Shown here piece by piece: positions 1 to 8,641 of a DNA stretch of 64,000 nucleotides. The position numbers were made by a program, and so were the translations under genes. Below the pieces are notes generated by a model. The model saw only the letters and a list, made by a program, of their open reading frames with translations, made no database searches and had not been told where the DNA came from. Positions within the stretch are counted from its first letter, which is position 1; each line of letters starts with the position of its first letter. The stretch is taken from the NCBI RefSeq assembly GCF_020329485.1, contig NZ_JAGKJI010000011.1:119814-183813 (forward strand), in the 5' to 3' direction. The stretch is from Bradyrhizobium cenepequi. GTDB lineage: Bacteria; Pseudomonadota; Alphaproteobacteria; Rhizobiales; Xanthobacteraceae.

Positions 1-454
1 GCGCGGCGATCGGCGAGACGTAGATCGCCATGACGATGCTCGACAGCTTTTGGCGGACGACGGTATCGTCGAACGTGTCGCGGGCGATCGCGATGGCAAG
101 CGTCATGGCTGCCGCGCCGATGCCCTGGATGATGCGGCACGCAATCAGCGCCGGCAGTGACGGTGCCAGCGCGCATCCGACCGAGGCAATGATGAAGATG
201 ATGGTACCGAGCGTGACCACCGGTTTGCGGCCGTAGCGATCCGACAGTGGCCCGAACGCCAGCGGAGCAAGGCCGAAGCTGATCATGTAACTGCTGATCG
301 TCAGGCCGGCGCTATGTACCGGAACCGCGAGAGACGTGGCCGTGTCTGCGAGGGCCGGCAGTGCCATGTCGGTGCCGAAGCCCGGCAGCGTGGCCATCAA
401 ACCGAGCAGACAGGTGAACGCGAGCGAGTCCGTTTTGCCTGGAGGCGCCGTCAT
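1..454 (-). CDS. Bcr/CflA-type MFS drug exporter, partial (3' end outside window)
   Basis: The reverse strand stays open from an ATG at 454 to the window edge, giving 151 residues. The product begins MTAPPGKTDSLAF and has hydrophobic stretches typical of the first transmembrane helices. The MFS motif A loop between helices 2 and 3 reads GPLSDRYGRKP, near residues 66-76. The Bcr/CflA family (about 400 residues, 12 helices) exports drugs by proton antiport across the inner membrane; the early GTDMALPAL segment fits this family. The next gene is divergent, so 455-742 must hold both promoters. The substrate cannot be told. Confidence 0.85.
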   Translation of the reverse strand, partial: MTAPPGKTDSLAFTCLLGLMATLPGFGTDMALPALADTATSLAVPVHSAGLTISSYMISFGLAPLAFGPLSDRYGRKPVVTLGTIIFIIASVGCALAPSLPALIACRIIQGIGAAAMTLAIAIARDTFDDTVVRQKLSSIVMAIYVSPIAA

Positions 455-742
455 TTGGATTGAGCTTGTCGAAGTTTTATGTCGTCCGCCGAGCGGCCGC
501 TCGAGGCATCTCGCCCAACACTGTCAGCGGATTATTGCGCACTGATTTCAGTCCGCACGCACTCCGTTACGTCGGTAACGCCAAGCTGCTTCGACAAGAA
601 TTGTTGCGGCTGTAGCGCGTTCGTCCGCTTCGGTGACCTAACCGTAACAGCGGCCGAACAATAATGCGCGGCGTGCTCGGCCCGTCGCAGTCGACGAGCC
701 CAGTGACCTCGGCTCAACCGTTCAGCTCAACGGAGATCATGC

Positions 743-2074
743 ATGAAGGCGCTTCTCGTCTCGTCCCCGATGACGGGGCATCTCCATCCAGTAGTGGGAG
801 TAGGGCGGATACTGATCGCCGACGGCTGGGAGGTCATGGGCCTGACATCGAGCTATCTGCGAAACCGCGTCGAAGAGATCGGCGCCAAATTCCGCAGTTT
901 CGTGCCGGCGGCCGACATCGATACGCGAAATCTCGCCGATTCATTTCCAGAAATCGTGGCGGCGGCACCCGGCGCACAGCAGCTACGGCTGATCCTGGAG
1001 CGTGGGGTCGCCGATTTCATGCTGGCTCAATATGAGAGCATCAAAATCGTTGTGCGGGAGTTTGCTCCCGACATCATCATCGGCGATCATCTCATGCTGG
1101 GTGTGTTGCCGATGCTGCTCGGTCCCCGCGCGGAGCGGCCGTCCATAGCCTTGCTTGGAACTACATATCTCCTGTCACGTCGGGACGACGGCGCTCCGAA
1201 CGATGCAGGCGTTCCGCCCGCGCGCAACGACCAGCAACAAAGGCAGTATGCCGCGCTCTTTCAAGCGTACGAACAGGCGGTGTTTGGTCCGGTAGGACGA
1301 TGCGTAAACGAGTATCTGGTCCAGATCGGAGTGAGCCCGTTGCGAATGAATCTTTATGAAGCGATGGTGGAACTGCCCGATATCTATCTGCAGCTGACGG
1401 TGCCGCGGTTCGAGCTGCCGCGCCGCGAACTACCGCGTTCGGTACACTTCGTCGGCCCGCTGCCGATCATGCCGAACCGGGCCCCAGTACCCTGGTGGGC
1501 CTACGAACTGGATGGCTCACGCAAAGTCGTCCTTGTCACTCAGGGCACCTTGACCAACAACGACTTCAGCGAGCTGATCCTGCCGACGCTGGAGGCGCTG
1601 GCGAACGAGCCGGATGTTCTCGTCATCGTCACGACCGGCGGACGTCCGATCGATGTGCTCGGTGGCCCGCTGCCTCAAAATGTGCGCGTTGCCCAGTATC
1701 TCCCGTTTGAGTGGGCGTTGTCGAAAGCCGATGCATTCGTGACGAATGGCGGCTACGGCAGCGTCAATCAAGCCTTGAGTTACGGTGTCCCCATCGTCGT
1801 CGCGGGAACGACAGGCGATCGAGGCGATGTCAGCGTCCGCGTCGCCTGGTCGGGGGTGGGGGTCAATCTGGCAACCAACGCGCCTACAGCAGAGCAATTG
1901 CGCCTCGCCGTGCGCTCGGTGCTGGATGATCCGAAGTATCGCGAACGCGCAGCGTCGCTGGCGGAGGACATTCGCGAGATCGATACCACATCAGAGGTTC
2001 GTTGGATTCTTCGGCAACAGATCTCGGTCGCCTCTCAATATGACCTGCGCGCCAGCAAGGCCGCGCAGCGATAA
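743..2074 (+). CDS. GT1-family glycosyltransferase (MGT/UGT type)
   Basis: This 443-residue protein opens with LLVSSPMTGHLHPVVGVGR, the acceptor-side N-terminal Rossmann segment of GT-B enzymes in CAZy family 1. The C-terminal half has TNGGYGSVNQALSYGVP (about residues 334-350), which corresponds to the UGT/MGT nucleotide-sugar binding signature and supports transfer of a sugar from an NDP-sugar to a small lipophilic acceptor. No signal peptide is seen, so it should be cytosolic. It stands alone, divergent from the drug exporter, so the acceptor cannot be guessed. Rhamnosyl-, macrolide- and flavonoid-type transferases all belong to this family. The ATG at 743 follows CGGAGATCATGC. Confidence 0.85.
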   Translation: MKALLVSSPMTGHLHPVVGVGRILIADGWEVMGLTSSYLRNRVEEIGAKFRSFVPAADIDTRNLADSFPEIVAAAPGAQQLRLILERGVADFMLAQYESIKIVVREFAPDIIIGDHLMLGVLPMLLGPRAERPSIALLGTTYLLSRRDDGAPNDAGVPPARNDQQQRQYAALFQAYEQAVFGPVGRCVNEYLVQIGVSPLRMNLYEAMVELPDIYLQLTVPRFELPRRELPRSVHFVGPLPIMPNRAPVPWWAYELDGSRKVVLVTQGTLTNNDFSELILPTLEALANEPDVLVIVTTGGRPIDVLGGPLPQNVRVAQYLPFEWALSKADAFVTNGGYGSVNQALSYGVPIVVAGTTGDRGDVSVRVAWSGVGVNLATNAPTAEQLRLAVRSVLDDPKYRERAASLAEDIREIDTTSEVRWILRQQISVASQYDLRASKAAQR

Positions 2075-2341
2075 GGCCTCATCTGCCATCACATAGTCGA
2101 CGGTGTTATTGTCCGACAGAGAGAGGTGCGCAATGTTTTCAGGCGATTTCTTAAAAAGTCGATAAGTTACAGCAGTTTACCGGAAGATCAAAGGTCCTCG
2201 GAACATTGAATTCTCTGGGACCGGTTGCACGCCTGGCAGCATTGGCGCTAGTTTTGGTCCGACAATAATGGCTCTCGCTCCGTCGGGGACGGGCGGTAGG
2301 CGAAGGCTTGAACTTGTATTGGATGGGGAGGCCGAGGCCGC

Positions 2342-3430
2342 GTGATTGCTGATCCGCCGCCTGGACATGCGGGACTATTGTCGGCCGCGGACACCGCGCC
2401 GTCCGACTGGGATCGCCTTGCGCGCTATCTGGAAGCGCACGGTATGCGCCTCGATCTGACGCAGCCGATCCGGCAGTTCGCCGGCGGCCTCGCCAATCGC
2501 AACTATCTCCTGATCGTCAACGGTGCTCCGGCGGTGCTGCGTCGTCCGCCCGATGGCGATCTGCCGCCGGGCGCCCATGACATGGCACGCGAGCATCGCA
2601 TCCTGTCGCGGCTTGCGGATGCGCTCCCGTTCATCGCAAGAGGCCTGCACTACTGCGGCGACCGCAGCATCATCGGCGTTCCCTTTCAACTGATCGAGTA
2701 CCGCGCGGGGCTCGTGATCCGCGGCGCCGATCTCTCGCCGCTGCAACGACGCGATGATGCGCCCGAGATTCTCTCGGAGATGATGGTTGCGACGCTGGCC
2801 GCGCTGCACGGGGTCGACGCGCGCGCCATCGGTCTTGAGGACCTTGGCCGCCCCGAGGGATTCATCGCCCGCGCGATTGCCGGCTGGTCGAAACGCGGGG
2901 CGCTGGTTGCCGAGGACGGCGCGTTGCAAGGTCTGCTGCAGGACATCTCAAAGTGGCTGTTCCGGCAGACATTCCGCGAGCGGACGCCGACGCTTCTGCA
3001 CTGTGATTTCAAGCTCGACAATCTGATCCTGAATCCCGAGACGCTCTCGCCGGTCGCGCTGGTCGACTGGGACATGGGCACGCGGGGCGATCCGCTGTTC
3101 GACCTGGCGACGCTCTTGAGCTACTGGGCGCAGCCAGACGATTCGCCGGCGCTGCAGCGCCTGCAGCAGATGCCGACGACTCATACCGGATTCTGGCGAC
3201 GTGCCGACGTCGCCCGGCGCTATGCCGACCTCACCGGACTTGACATCGACGACCTGCCGGCAATGCGCGTGCTTGCGCTGTTCAAGCTCGGCATCGTGTT
3301 CCTGCAACTGCACCGGCAATGGGTCAATGGCGCGGTGAAGGACCATCGCTATGCCGAGTTCGCCCGCCTTGGCGAAGACATTCTTCTGGTGGCGCGCGAC
3401 GCTACGACCGGAGCTGAACAAGGAATCTGA
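2342..3430 (+). CDS. APH-type phosphotransferase (LvaA/ACAD11-kinase-like)
   Basis: This 362-residue protein has an aminoglycoside-phosphotransferase/choline-kinase fold. The catalytic loop HCDFKLDN lies near residues 220-227, and the Mg-binding DWDMGTRGDP near residues 241-250. It starts with GTG and its TGA overlaps the ATG of the acyl-CoA dehydrogenase, so the two are translationally coupled. Members next to acyl-CoA dehydrogenases are not antibiotic-resistance enzymes. In ACAD10/11 and in the Pseudomonas putida levulinate pathway, such kinases phosphorylate the hydroxyl of 4-hydroxyacyl-CoA. I infer a similar role here from sequence class and neighbours; the true substrate is unknown. Confidence 0.88.
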   Translation: MIADPPPGHAGLLSAADTAPSDWDRLARYLEAHGMRLDLTQPIRQFAGGLANRNYLLIVNGAPAVLRRPPDGDLPPGAHDMAREHRILSRLADALPFIARGLHYCGDRSIIGVPFQLIEYRAGLVIRGADLSPLQRRDDAPEILSEMMVATLAALHGVDARAIGLEDLGRPEGFIARAIAGWSKRGALVAEDGALQGLLQDISKWLFRQTFRERTPTLLHCDFKLDNLILNPETLSPVALVDWDMGTRGDPLFDLATLLSYWAQPDDSPALQRLQQMPTTHTGFWRRADVARRYADLTGLDIDDLPAMRVLALFKLGIVFLQLHRQWVNGAVKDHRYAEFARLGEDILLVARDATTGAEQGI

Positions 3431-4626
3431 TGATGCACCAACTCGACATGAACTTTTCGCTGCCGCCACGCGTGTCCGAACTGGCCGATCGCGTGAAAGC
3501 GTTCGTCAAGGACACCGTCGTTCCGTTCGAGAAGGACAAGCGCTGGACCTCCCATGGGCCAACGGATGATCTGCGGCGCGAGCTTAATGCGCTGGCGCGC
3601 CAGGCCGGTGTATTCGCGCCGCACGCGCCGACGGAATATGGTGGCCAGCACCTGTCGCATATCGGTCGCGCCGCTGTGTTCACCGCCGCTGGCTATTCCA
3701 TGCTGGGTCCCGTGGCGCTGCATTGCGCCGCGCCTGATGAGGGCAACATCCATCTGCTTGATGTCGTCGCCCGGCCCGATCAACGTGGGCGCTACCTCAA
3801 GCCGCTCGCGACCGGCGAAGTCCGCTCCTGCTTCTGCATGACGGAGCCTGCCCCCGGCGCTGGCTCCGATCCCGGCCAGTTGCAGACCACGGCGCGGCGC
3901 GACGGCAATGACTGGGTGATCGACGGCGAGAAATGGCTGATCACGGGCGCAGAGGGTGCGGCGTTTGCGATCATCATGGCCAAGACGAGCGGTGCAGGAA
4001 TGGAGGGGGCAGCCACCATGTTCCTCGCTGATATGTCTGATCCCGCCATTAGGATCGAACGCACGCTCGACACCATCGATTCCTCCTTTGTCGGTGGGCA
4101 CGCGGTGGTCCGCTTCAATGGACTTCGCGTGCCCGCCGACGCCGTGCTCGGCGAGATCGGACAGGGATTTCGGCACGCCCAGGTTCGCCTCGCGCCGGCG
4201 CGGCTCACGCATTGCATGCGCTGGCTCGGCGCGGCGATCCGGGCCCAGGAGATCGCAACCGAGTTCGCGCGCCGTCGCACCGCGTTTGGCAAGCCGCTCG
4301 GCGAGCACGAGGGCGTCTCCTTCATGCTGGCCGACAACGCGATGGATATCCACCAAGCGCAACTGACGATCTGGCACACAGCGTGGCTGCTCGACAAAGG
4401 CGAGCGTGCGTCGACCGAGAGCTCGATGGCGAAGGTGATCTGCTCGGAAGCGATCGCGCGCGTCGCCGACCGCTCGCTGCAGATCCTCGGCGGACTCGGC
4501 ACCACGCGCGACACGGTGGTCGAGCGGTTCTACCGCGACATCCGCGCCTTCCGCATCTATGACGGCCCATCGGAAGTGCACCGCTGGGCGATCGGACGGC
4601 GGATCGTGACCCATGGCGGAAGATAG
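3430..4626 (+). CDS. acyl-CoA dehydrogenase, ACAD10/11-like
   Basis: A 398-residue FAD-dependent acyl-CoA dehydrogenase with the family's usual three domains. The flavin-binding segment CFCMTEPAPGAGSDP lies near residues 136-150, and the C-terminal helix carries QILGGLGTTRDT. The usual catalytic segment Y-E-G is Y-D-G-P-S-E here (about residues 376-381). To my knowledge that change marks the ACAD10/11 branch, which acts on phosphorylated 4-hydroxyacyl-CoA. The start overlaps the upstream kinase stop; a second ATG lies one codon later. Together with the kinase it would turn a 4-hydroxyacyl-CoA into an enoyl-CoA or a 3-hydroxy product (inferred). Confidence 0.9.
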   Translation: MMHQLDMNFSLPPRVSELADRVKAFVKDTVVPFEKDKRWTSHGPTDDLRRELNALARQAGVFAPHAPTEYGGQHLSHIGRAAVFTAAGYSMLGPVALHCAAPDEGNIHLLDVVARPDQRGRYLKPLATGEVRSCFCMTEPAPGAGSDPGQLQTTARRDGNDWVIDGEKWLITGAEGAAFAIIMAKTSGAGMEGAATMFLADMSDPAIRIERTLDTIDSSFVGGHAVVRFNGLRVPADAVLGEIGQGFRHAQVRLAPARLTHCMRWLGAAIRAQEIATEFARRRTAFGKPLGEHEGVSFMLADNAMDIHQAQLTIWHTAWLLDKGERASTESSMAKVICSEAIARVADRSLQILGGLGTTRDTVVERFYRDIRAFRIYDGPSEVHRWAIGRRIVTHGGR

Positions 4627-4687
4627 GGGGCAGTAAGGGCCGCCGAAGGACAGAACAACAAGCGCAAAACGCGCGAACAGGGAGGAA

Positions 4688-6358
4688 ATGATGCGCGATA
4701 TCTGGACACCGCCCAACAAGCCTGCGGTTGAAGGCTATGAAAGCCTGTGCGCCGATTTCCGCTGGCAGGTGCCAGAGACCTTCAATTTCGGCACCGACAT
4801 CATCGACCGCCGCGCGCGCGAGCAGGATGGCGCGGCGCTGATCTGGGAGAACGCCGCGGGCGAGACGCGACGCTACAGCTATTCCGATCTGTCGCTGCTA
4901 GCGAACCGGCTCGCCAATGTGCTGCGGGCGAACGGCGTGGAGAAGGGCGACCGTGTCATCATCATGTTGCCGCGGCTGGCGGAATGGTTCATCGCGCTGA
5001 TTGCGGCGATGAAGATCGGCGCGGTGCCGATCCCGTGCATCGAGATGCTGACGGCGCGCGACATCGAGTATCGCGTCGCCAATGCCGAGGCCAAGGCGGC
5101 GATCTGCCGTCCCGAGCAGATCGGCAAGTTCGCCTCCGTGGAGAAGCTGATTGCTGTGAAGATCGCGCTCGGCGAGGCGGCGGGCTGGCTCGATTGGAAT
5201 AGCGAACTGGCGCGCGCCTCCGAGACGATCGAGCCGGCGATCGTCCGGGCCGAAGATCCTGCGATCATGTACTATACGTCAGGTTCGACCGGCCATCCGA
5301 AGGCCGTCGTCCATGCGGCGCGCGCGATCTATGCGTGGCGGGTCTCGGCGATCTACTGGCTCGATCTGCGTCCCGGCGAGGTGATCTGGTGCACGGCAGA
5401 CACCGGCTGGAGCAAGGCGGGCACGAGCATCATCTTCGGTCCCTTGAGCTGCGGCGCCTGCGCGTTCTTCTTCGACGGTCCGTTCGTGCCGAAGGATCGG
5501 CTCGAACTCGTGCGCAAGCATCAGGTCACCGTCTACTGCGCGCCCGGCACGGAGCTATCGCGCGTCGTTGGCGAAGTCCGCGCACGCAGCGATCTCGGCC
5601 GGCTGCGCCGCGTCGTCACCGCGGGCGAGGCCATGAACCCCGTCGTCGCCGAGCGCTGGGAAGCGGCGACCGGCATCCGCATCGATGAAGCCTACGGGCA
5701 GACCGAAGCCCTGATGGTTGCGCTGAACTACCCGGGCGAGCGGGTCCGTTACGGTTCGATGGGACGTCCGTCGCCGGGCTCCGATCTTGATGTGATCGAC
5801 GCGAGCGGCAACCGCTTGCCGCCGGGTCAGGAAGGCGATCTCGCGTTGAAGATGCCCAGCCCGCAATTGATGCTCGGCTACTGGAAGGATGCGGAGCGCA
5901 CCGCGGCCTGCTTTGTCGATGGCGCCGACGGGCGCTGGTTTCTGACCAGCGATCGCGCGGAGAAGGATGCCGACGGCTATCTCTGGTATCGCGGACGTTC
6001 CGACGATGTCATCAATTCGGCCGGATATCGCATCGGGCCGATCGAGGTCGAGAACGCGCTCGCCGAGCATCCGGCGGTGCAGATGTGCGCGGTGGTCGGC
6101 AGCCCCGATGCCGAGCGCGGCGAGATCGTGAAGGCATTCGTCGTGCTGCGGCAAGGCCATGCGCCATCACCTGAGCTGACGCGCGAATTGCAGGACCACG
6201 TCAAGTCGGTCACCGCGCCTTACAAATATCCGCGCGCGATCGAGTACATCGCCGAGCTTCCGATGACGATCACCGGCAAGATCCGCCGCCGCGAACTGCG
6301 TGACCGCGAGTTCGCGCGCGCTGCACCGCCATCAGCCACAAAGCAAAGGGCCGTCTGA
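4688..6358 (+). CDS. acyl-CoA synthetase (AMP-forming), medium-chain ACSM type
   Basis: This 556-residue member of the ANL adenylating superfamily activates a carboxylic acid to acyl-AMP and then acyl-CoA. The P-loop YYTSGSTGHPKAV lies near residue 195. The ACSM-like TADTGWSKAG is near 236, AYGQTE near 335, YRGRSDDVINSAGYRIGP near 434, and the adenylation lysine in TGKIRRREL near 530. An SD-like GGAGG lies just upstream of ATG 4688. It follows the kinase and dehydrogenase by 61 bases on the same strand and probably feeds them their acyl-CoA. Chain length and hydroxylation of the substrate are not visible in the sequence. Confidence 0.92.
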   Translation: MMRDIWTPPNKPAVEGYESLCADFRWQVPETFNFGTDIIDRRAREQDGAALIWENAAGETRRYSYSDLSLLANRLANVLRANGVEKGDRVIIMLPRLAEWFIALIAAMKIGAVPIPCIEMLTARDIEYRVANAEAKAAICRPEQIGKFASVEKLIAVKIALGEAAGWLDWNSELARASETIEPAIVRAEDPAIMYYTSGSTGHPKAVVHAARAIYAWRVSAIYWLDLRPGEVIWCTADTGWSKAGTSIIFGPLSCGACAFFFDGPFVPKDRLELVRKHQVTVYCAPGTELSRVVGEVRARSDLGRLRRVVTAGEAMNPVVAERWEAATGIRIDEAYGQTEALMVALNYPGERVRYGSMGRPSPGSDLDVIDASGNRLPPGQEGDLALKMPSPQLMLGYWKDAERTAACFVDGADGRWFLTSDRAEKDADGYLWYRGRSDDVINSAGYRIGPIEVENALAEHPAVQMCAVVGSPDAERGEIVKAFVVLRQGHAPSPELTRELQDHVKSVTAPYKYPRAIEYIAELPMTITGKIRRRELRDREFARAAPPSATKQRAV

Positions 6359-6363
6359 CCAAA

Positions 6364-7116
6364 ATGTCTTTAGCGGACTCCAGCAACGCGCAGGAGCGAA
6401 ACGAGCCCGTCTACCGGCTGGTGGTGCGCAGCATCGAAGTCAAGATCATGTCGGGTGAGTGGGCCGTCGGCGACCGGGTGCCGGCGGAGACCGCGCTGGC
6501 CGCCAGCTTTGGTGTCCACCGCTCGACGGTCCGAGAAGCGATCCGAGTGCTGGAGCAGAGCGGCCTCGTCCGCCGTCACGACGGCGGCAAATTGCTCTAT
6601 GTCACCGCGCCGCGCGAAGCCGACATTTCGAAGAAGGTGACAGCGGCGATCGTGCTGCAGGAGATCAGCTTCTTCGAACTCTGGGAGAGCATGCGATGTT
6701 TCGAGCCGGTGCTGGCCGAATGCGCCGCGATGCGGATCGACGACGACATGCTGGCTGCGCTGCGGGCCAATGTCGAGAACACCAAGGCGGCGCTGGAGGA
6801 CAAGCAGAGTCTCGTTGCGCTCGACATCGAGTTTCACCAGACCATCGCGCGTGCCTCGCGCAACCGCGCCCTGCAGCTCAGTCGCGAGCCGATGAGCCAG
6901 CTGTTCTATCCGGCTTTCTTGCGAGTGTTTTCCCGCCTGAACGCCGGCGAACGCCTGGTGTTCGCCCATGAGAAGATCCTGCAGGCGCTCACCGACCGCA
7001 ATGCCGCCCAGGCGCGGTCCTGGATGGACAAACACATCGTCGATTTCCGGCGCGGCTATGAGCTTGCCAATTTCGATATCGACGCACCGGTAGCCTGGTC
7101 GCAGCGGCCTATGTAA
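6364..7116 (+). CDS. GntR-family regulator (FCD type)
   Basis: This 250-residue protein has an N-terminal winged helix-turn-helix at about residues 18-80, with VPAETALAASFGVHRSTVRE as the recognition region. An all-helical C-terminal FCD ligand domain follows (EFHQTIARASRNRAL near residue 157). FadR/FCD regulators usually bind acyl-CoA or small carboxylates and repress catabolic operons. The gene starts five bases after the acyl-CoA synthetase stop, so it is likely cotranscribed with it and acts as the local regulator. No operator palindrome was identified. Confidence 0.9.
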   Translation: MSLADSSNAQERNEPVYRLVVRSIEVKIMSGEWAVGDRVPAETALAASFGVHRSTVREAIRVLEQSGLVRRHDGGKLLYVTAPREADISKKVTAAIVLQEISFFELWESMRCFEPVLAECAAMRIDDDMLAALRANVENTKAALEDKQSLVALDIEFHQTIARASRNRALQLSREPMSQLFYPAFLRVFSRLNAGERLVFAHEKILQALTDRNAAQARSWMDKHIVDFRRGYELANFDIDAPVAWSQRPM

Positions 7117-7408
7117 CTGATTTCAAAAGCGGAAGCGCAACCCGGCCGCGCGCTGCAAGCAGTATTGCACGGCTTGTGCAGCGTCCGGCGCCGAAAATTT
7201 GTTCCGTAGCGGCTGGGCCAGACTACTAGGTACTGGCCGGATCCGTTCCTCCGCCATCACATTTCGGTGCGATGCGGTCATCCGGCTATCGAGACAGCAT
7301 CGATCTACCGCCGCCATACGTTCATACCGTTGGCTTTCGCGGTGCGGATGCTATTGATCCGGATCAAACGGGACAAAGGCGCGAAAAGTGAATCTTGCAG
7401 GGATAACA

Positions 7409-8641
7409 ATGGCCCGGCTCGCCGGGGCCGTCGCGTTGGGGGCCGCCATGTTCAGCGTACTGGCCGCCGCCGAGGCGCAGCAGGCTGCAGGACCTCCGGC
7501 CGTTGGTATCATCGAGGCGGTCAAGCGGCCCGTCACCCAGTCCAACGAGTTCCTGGGACGGATCGAGGCCACTAACCGCGTCAATGTGGTCGCCCGCGTC
7601 ACTGCCTTCCTGGAGAAGCGGAACTTCGTCGACGGTGCTGAGGTCAAGACCGGCGACATGCTCTACGAGCTCGAGCGCGGCCCGTTCGAGGCCGACCTTG
7701 AATCCAAGAAGGCGCAGGTCGCGCAATTGCAGGCCACCCTCGTCAACGCCAAGCTGACGACCGCCCGCGCCAAGGCCTTGCTCGGCGGCCCGGCCGGCCA
7801 GCAGTCCACCTATGATGCTGCGCTTGCGAACCAGCAGAGCCTGGAAGCGCAGGTGCAGGCTGCGCAGGCGCAAGTTGACCTATCGAAGATCAACCTGGAC
7901 TACACCCAAATCCGCTCGCCGATCGACGGCAAGATCGGCCGCACGGCGGTAACCGAGGGTAACGTCGTTAGCCCGAGCTCGGGGGTGCTCACGACGATCG
8001 TGAGCCAGGACCCGATGTACGTCACCTTTCCGGTCTCGGTGCGCGAAGCTCTCACGTTGCGCGACCGCTACGCGGTTAAGGGCGGGTTCAAGGCGGTGGT
8101 GATCAGGATCCGGCTGCCCGACGGCAAGATCTATGACCAGACTGGTGAGCTCAACTTCGTCAATAACACGATCGCGCAGAACACCGACACGATCACGCTG
8201 CGCGGCGTTATCCCCAATCCTGTGGTGCCTCATCTGTCGGCAGCAGACAACGTCACCGTCCGCCAGCTCACCGACAACGAGTTCGTCACCGTCCTGCTCG
8301 AGGGCGCGCAGCCGGTCGAGGTGGTGGCGATCCCGCGCTCGGCCGTGCTGTCGGACCAGCAGGGCGACTATGTCTTCGTGCTGGGGCCCGACAACAAGGC
8401 GGAGCAGCGGCGGATCGTCCTCGGGCAATCGACCGCGACCATCGCGGCGGTGACAAGTGGGCTTTCAGTCGGAGAGAAGGTGATCGCTGAAGGCATGCAG
8501 CGCGTGCGACCTGGCCAGCCCGTGGCGCCGGGACCGGCGAGCGCTCTGATCCAGTCGAGCCTGAAGGAAACCGCTGAAAACACCGGCTCGGCCCAGAGCA
8601 GCGGCGCGATCGGTCCGAAGCCTGCGGGCACCAGCCCATGA
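7409..8641 (+). CDS. RND efflux periplasmic adaptor (membrane fusion protein)
   Basis: This is a periplasmic adaptor of a tripartite efflux pump. From the ATG at 7409 (SD-like AGGGATA) it begins with a signal peptide ending near AEAQQ; an in-frame GTG at 7388 would add seven residues. It then has the lipoyl/barrel-sandwich halves ([21 protein letters not shown] and [11 protein letters not shown]) around an alpha-hairpin rich in A, Q and K, followed by the beta-barrel and membrane-proximal domains. It overlaps the pump gene by four bases. No outer-membrane factor gene is present, so a TolC-like protein must come from elsewhere. Confidence 0.9.
   Translation: MARLAGAVALGAAMFSVLAAAEAQQAAGPPAVGIIEAVKRPVTQSNEFLGRIEATNRVNVVARVTAFLEKRNFVDGAEVKTGDMLYELERGPFEADLESKKAQVAQLQATLVNAKLTTARAKALLGGPAGQQSTYDAALANQQSLEAQVQAAQAQVDLSKINLDYTQIRSPIDGKIGRTAVTEGNVVSPSSGVLTTIVSQDPMYVTFPVSVREALTLRDRYAVKGGFKAVVIRIRLPDGKIYDQTGELNFVNNTIAQNTDTITLRGVIPNPVVPHLSAADNVTVRQLTDNEFVTVLLEGAQPVEVVAIPRSAVLSDQQGDYVFVLGPDNKAEQRRIVLGQSTATIAAVTSGLSVGEKVIAEGMQRVRPGQPVAPGPASALIQSSLKETAENTGSAQSSGAIGPKPAGTSP

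Noticed and set aside
3349..4719. A 456-codon reverse frame
   Set aside because: It is antisense to the acyl-CoA dehydrogenase; composition and lack of motifs show it is a shadow.
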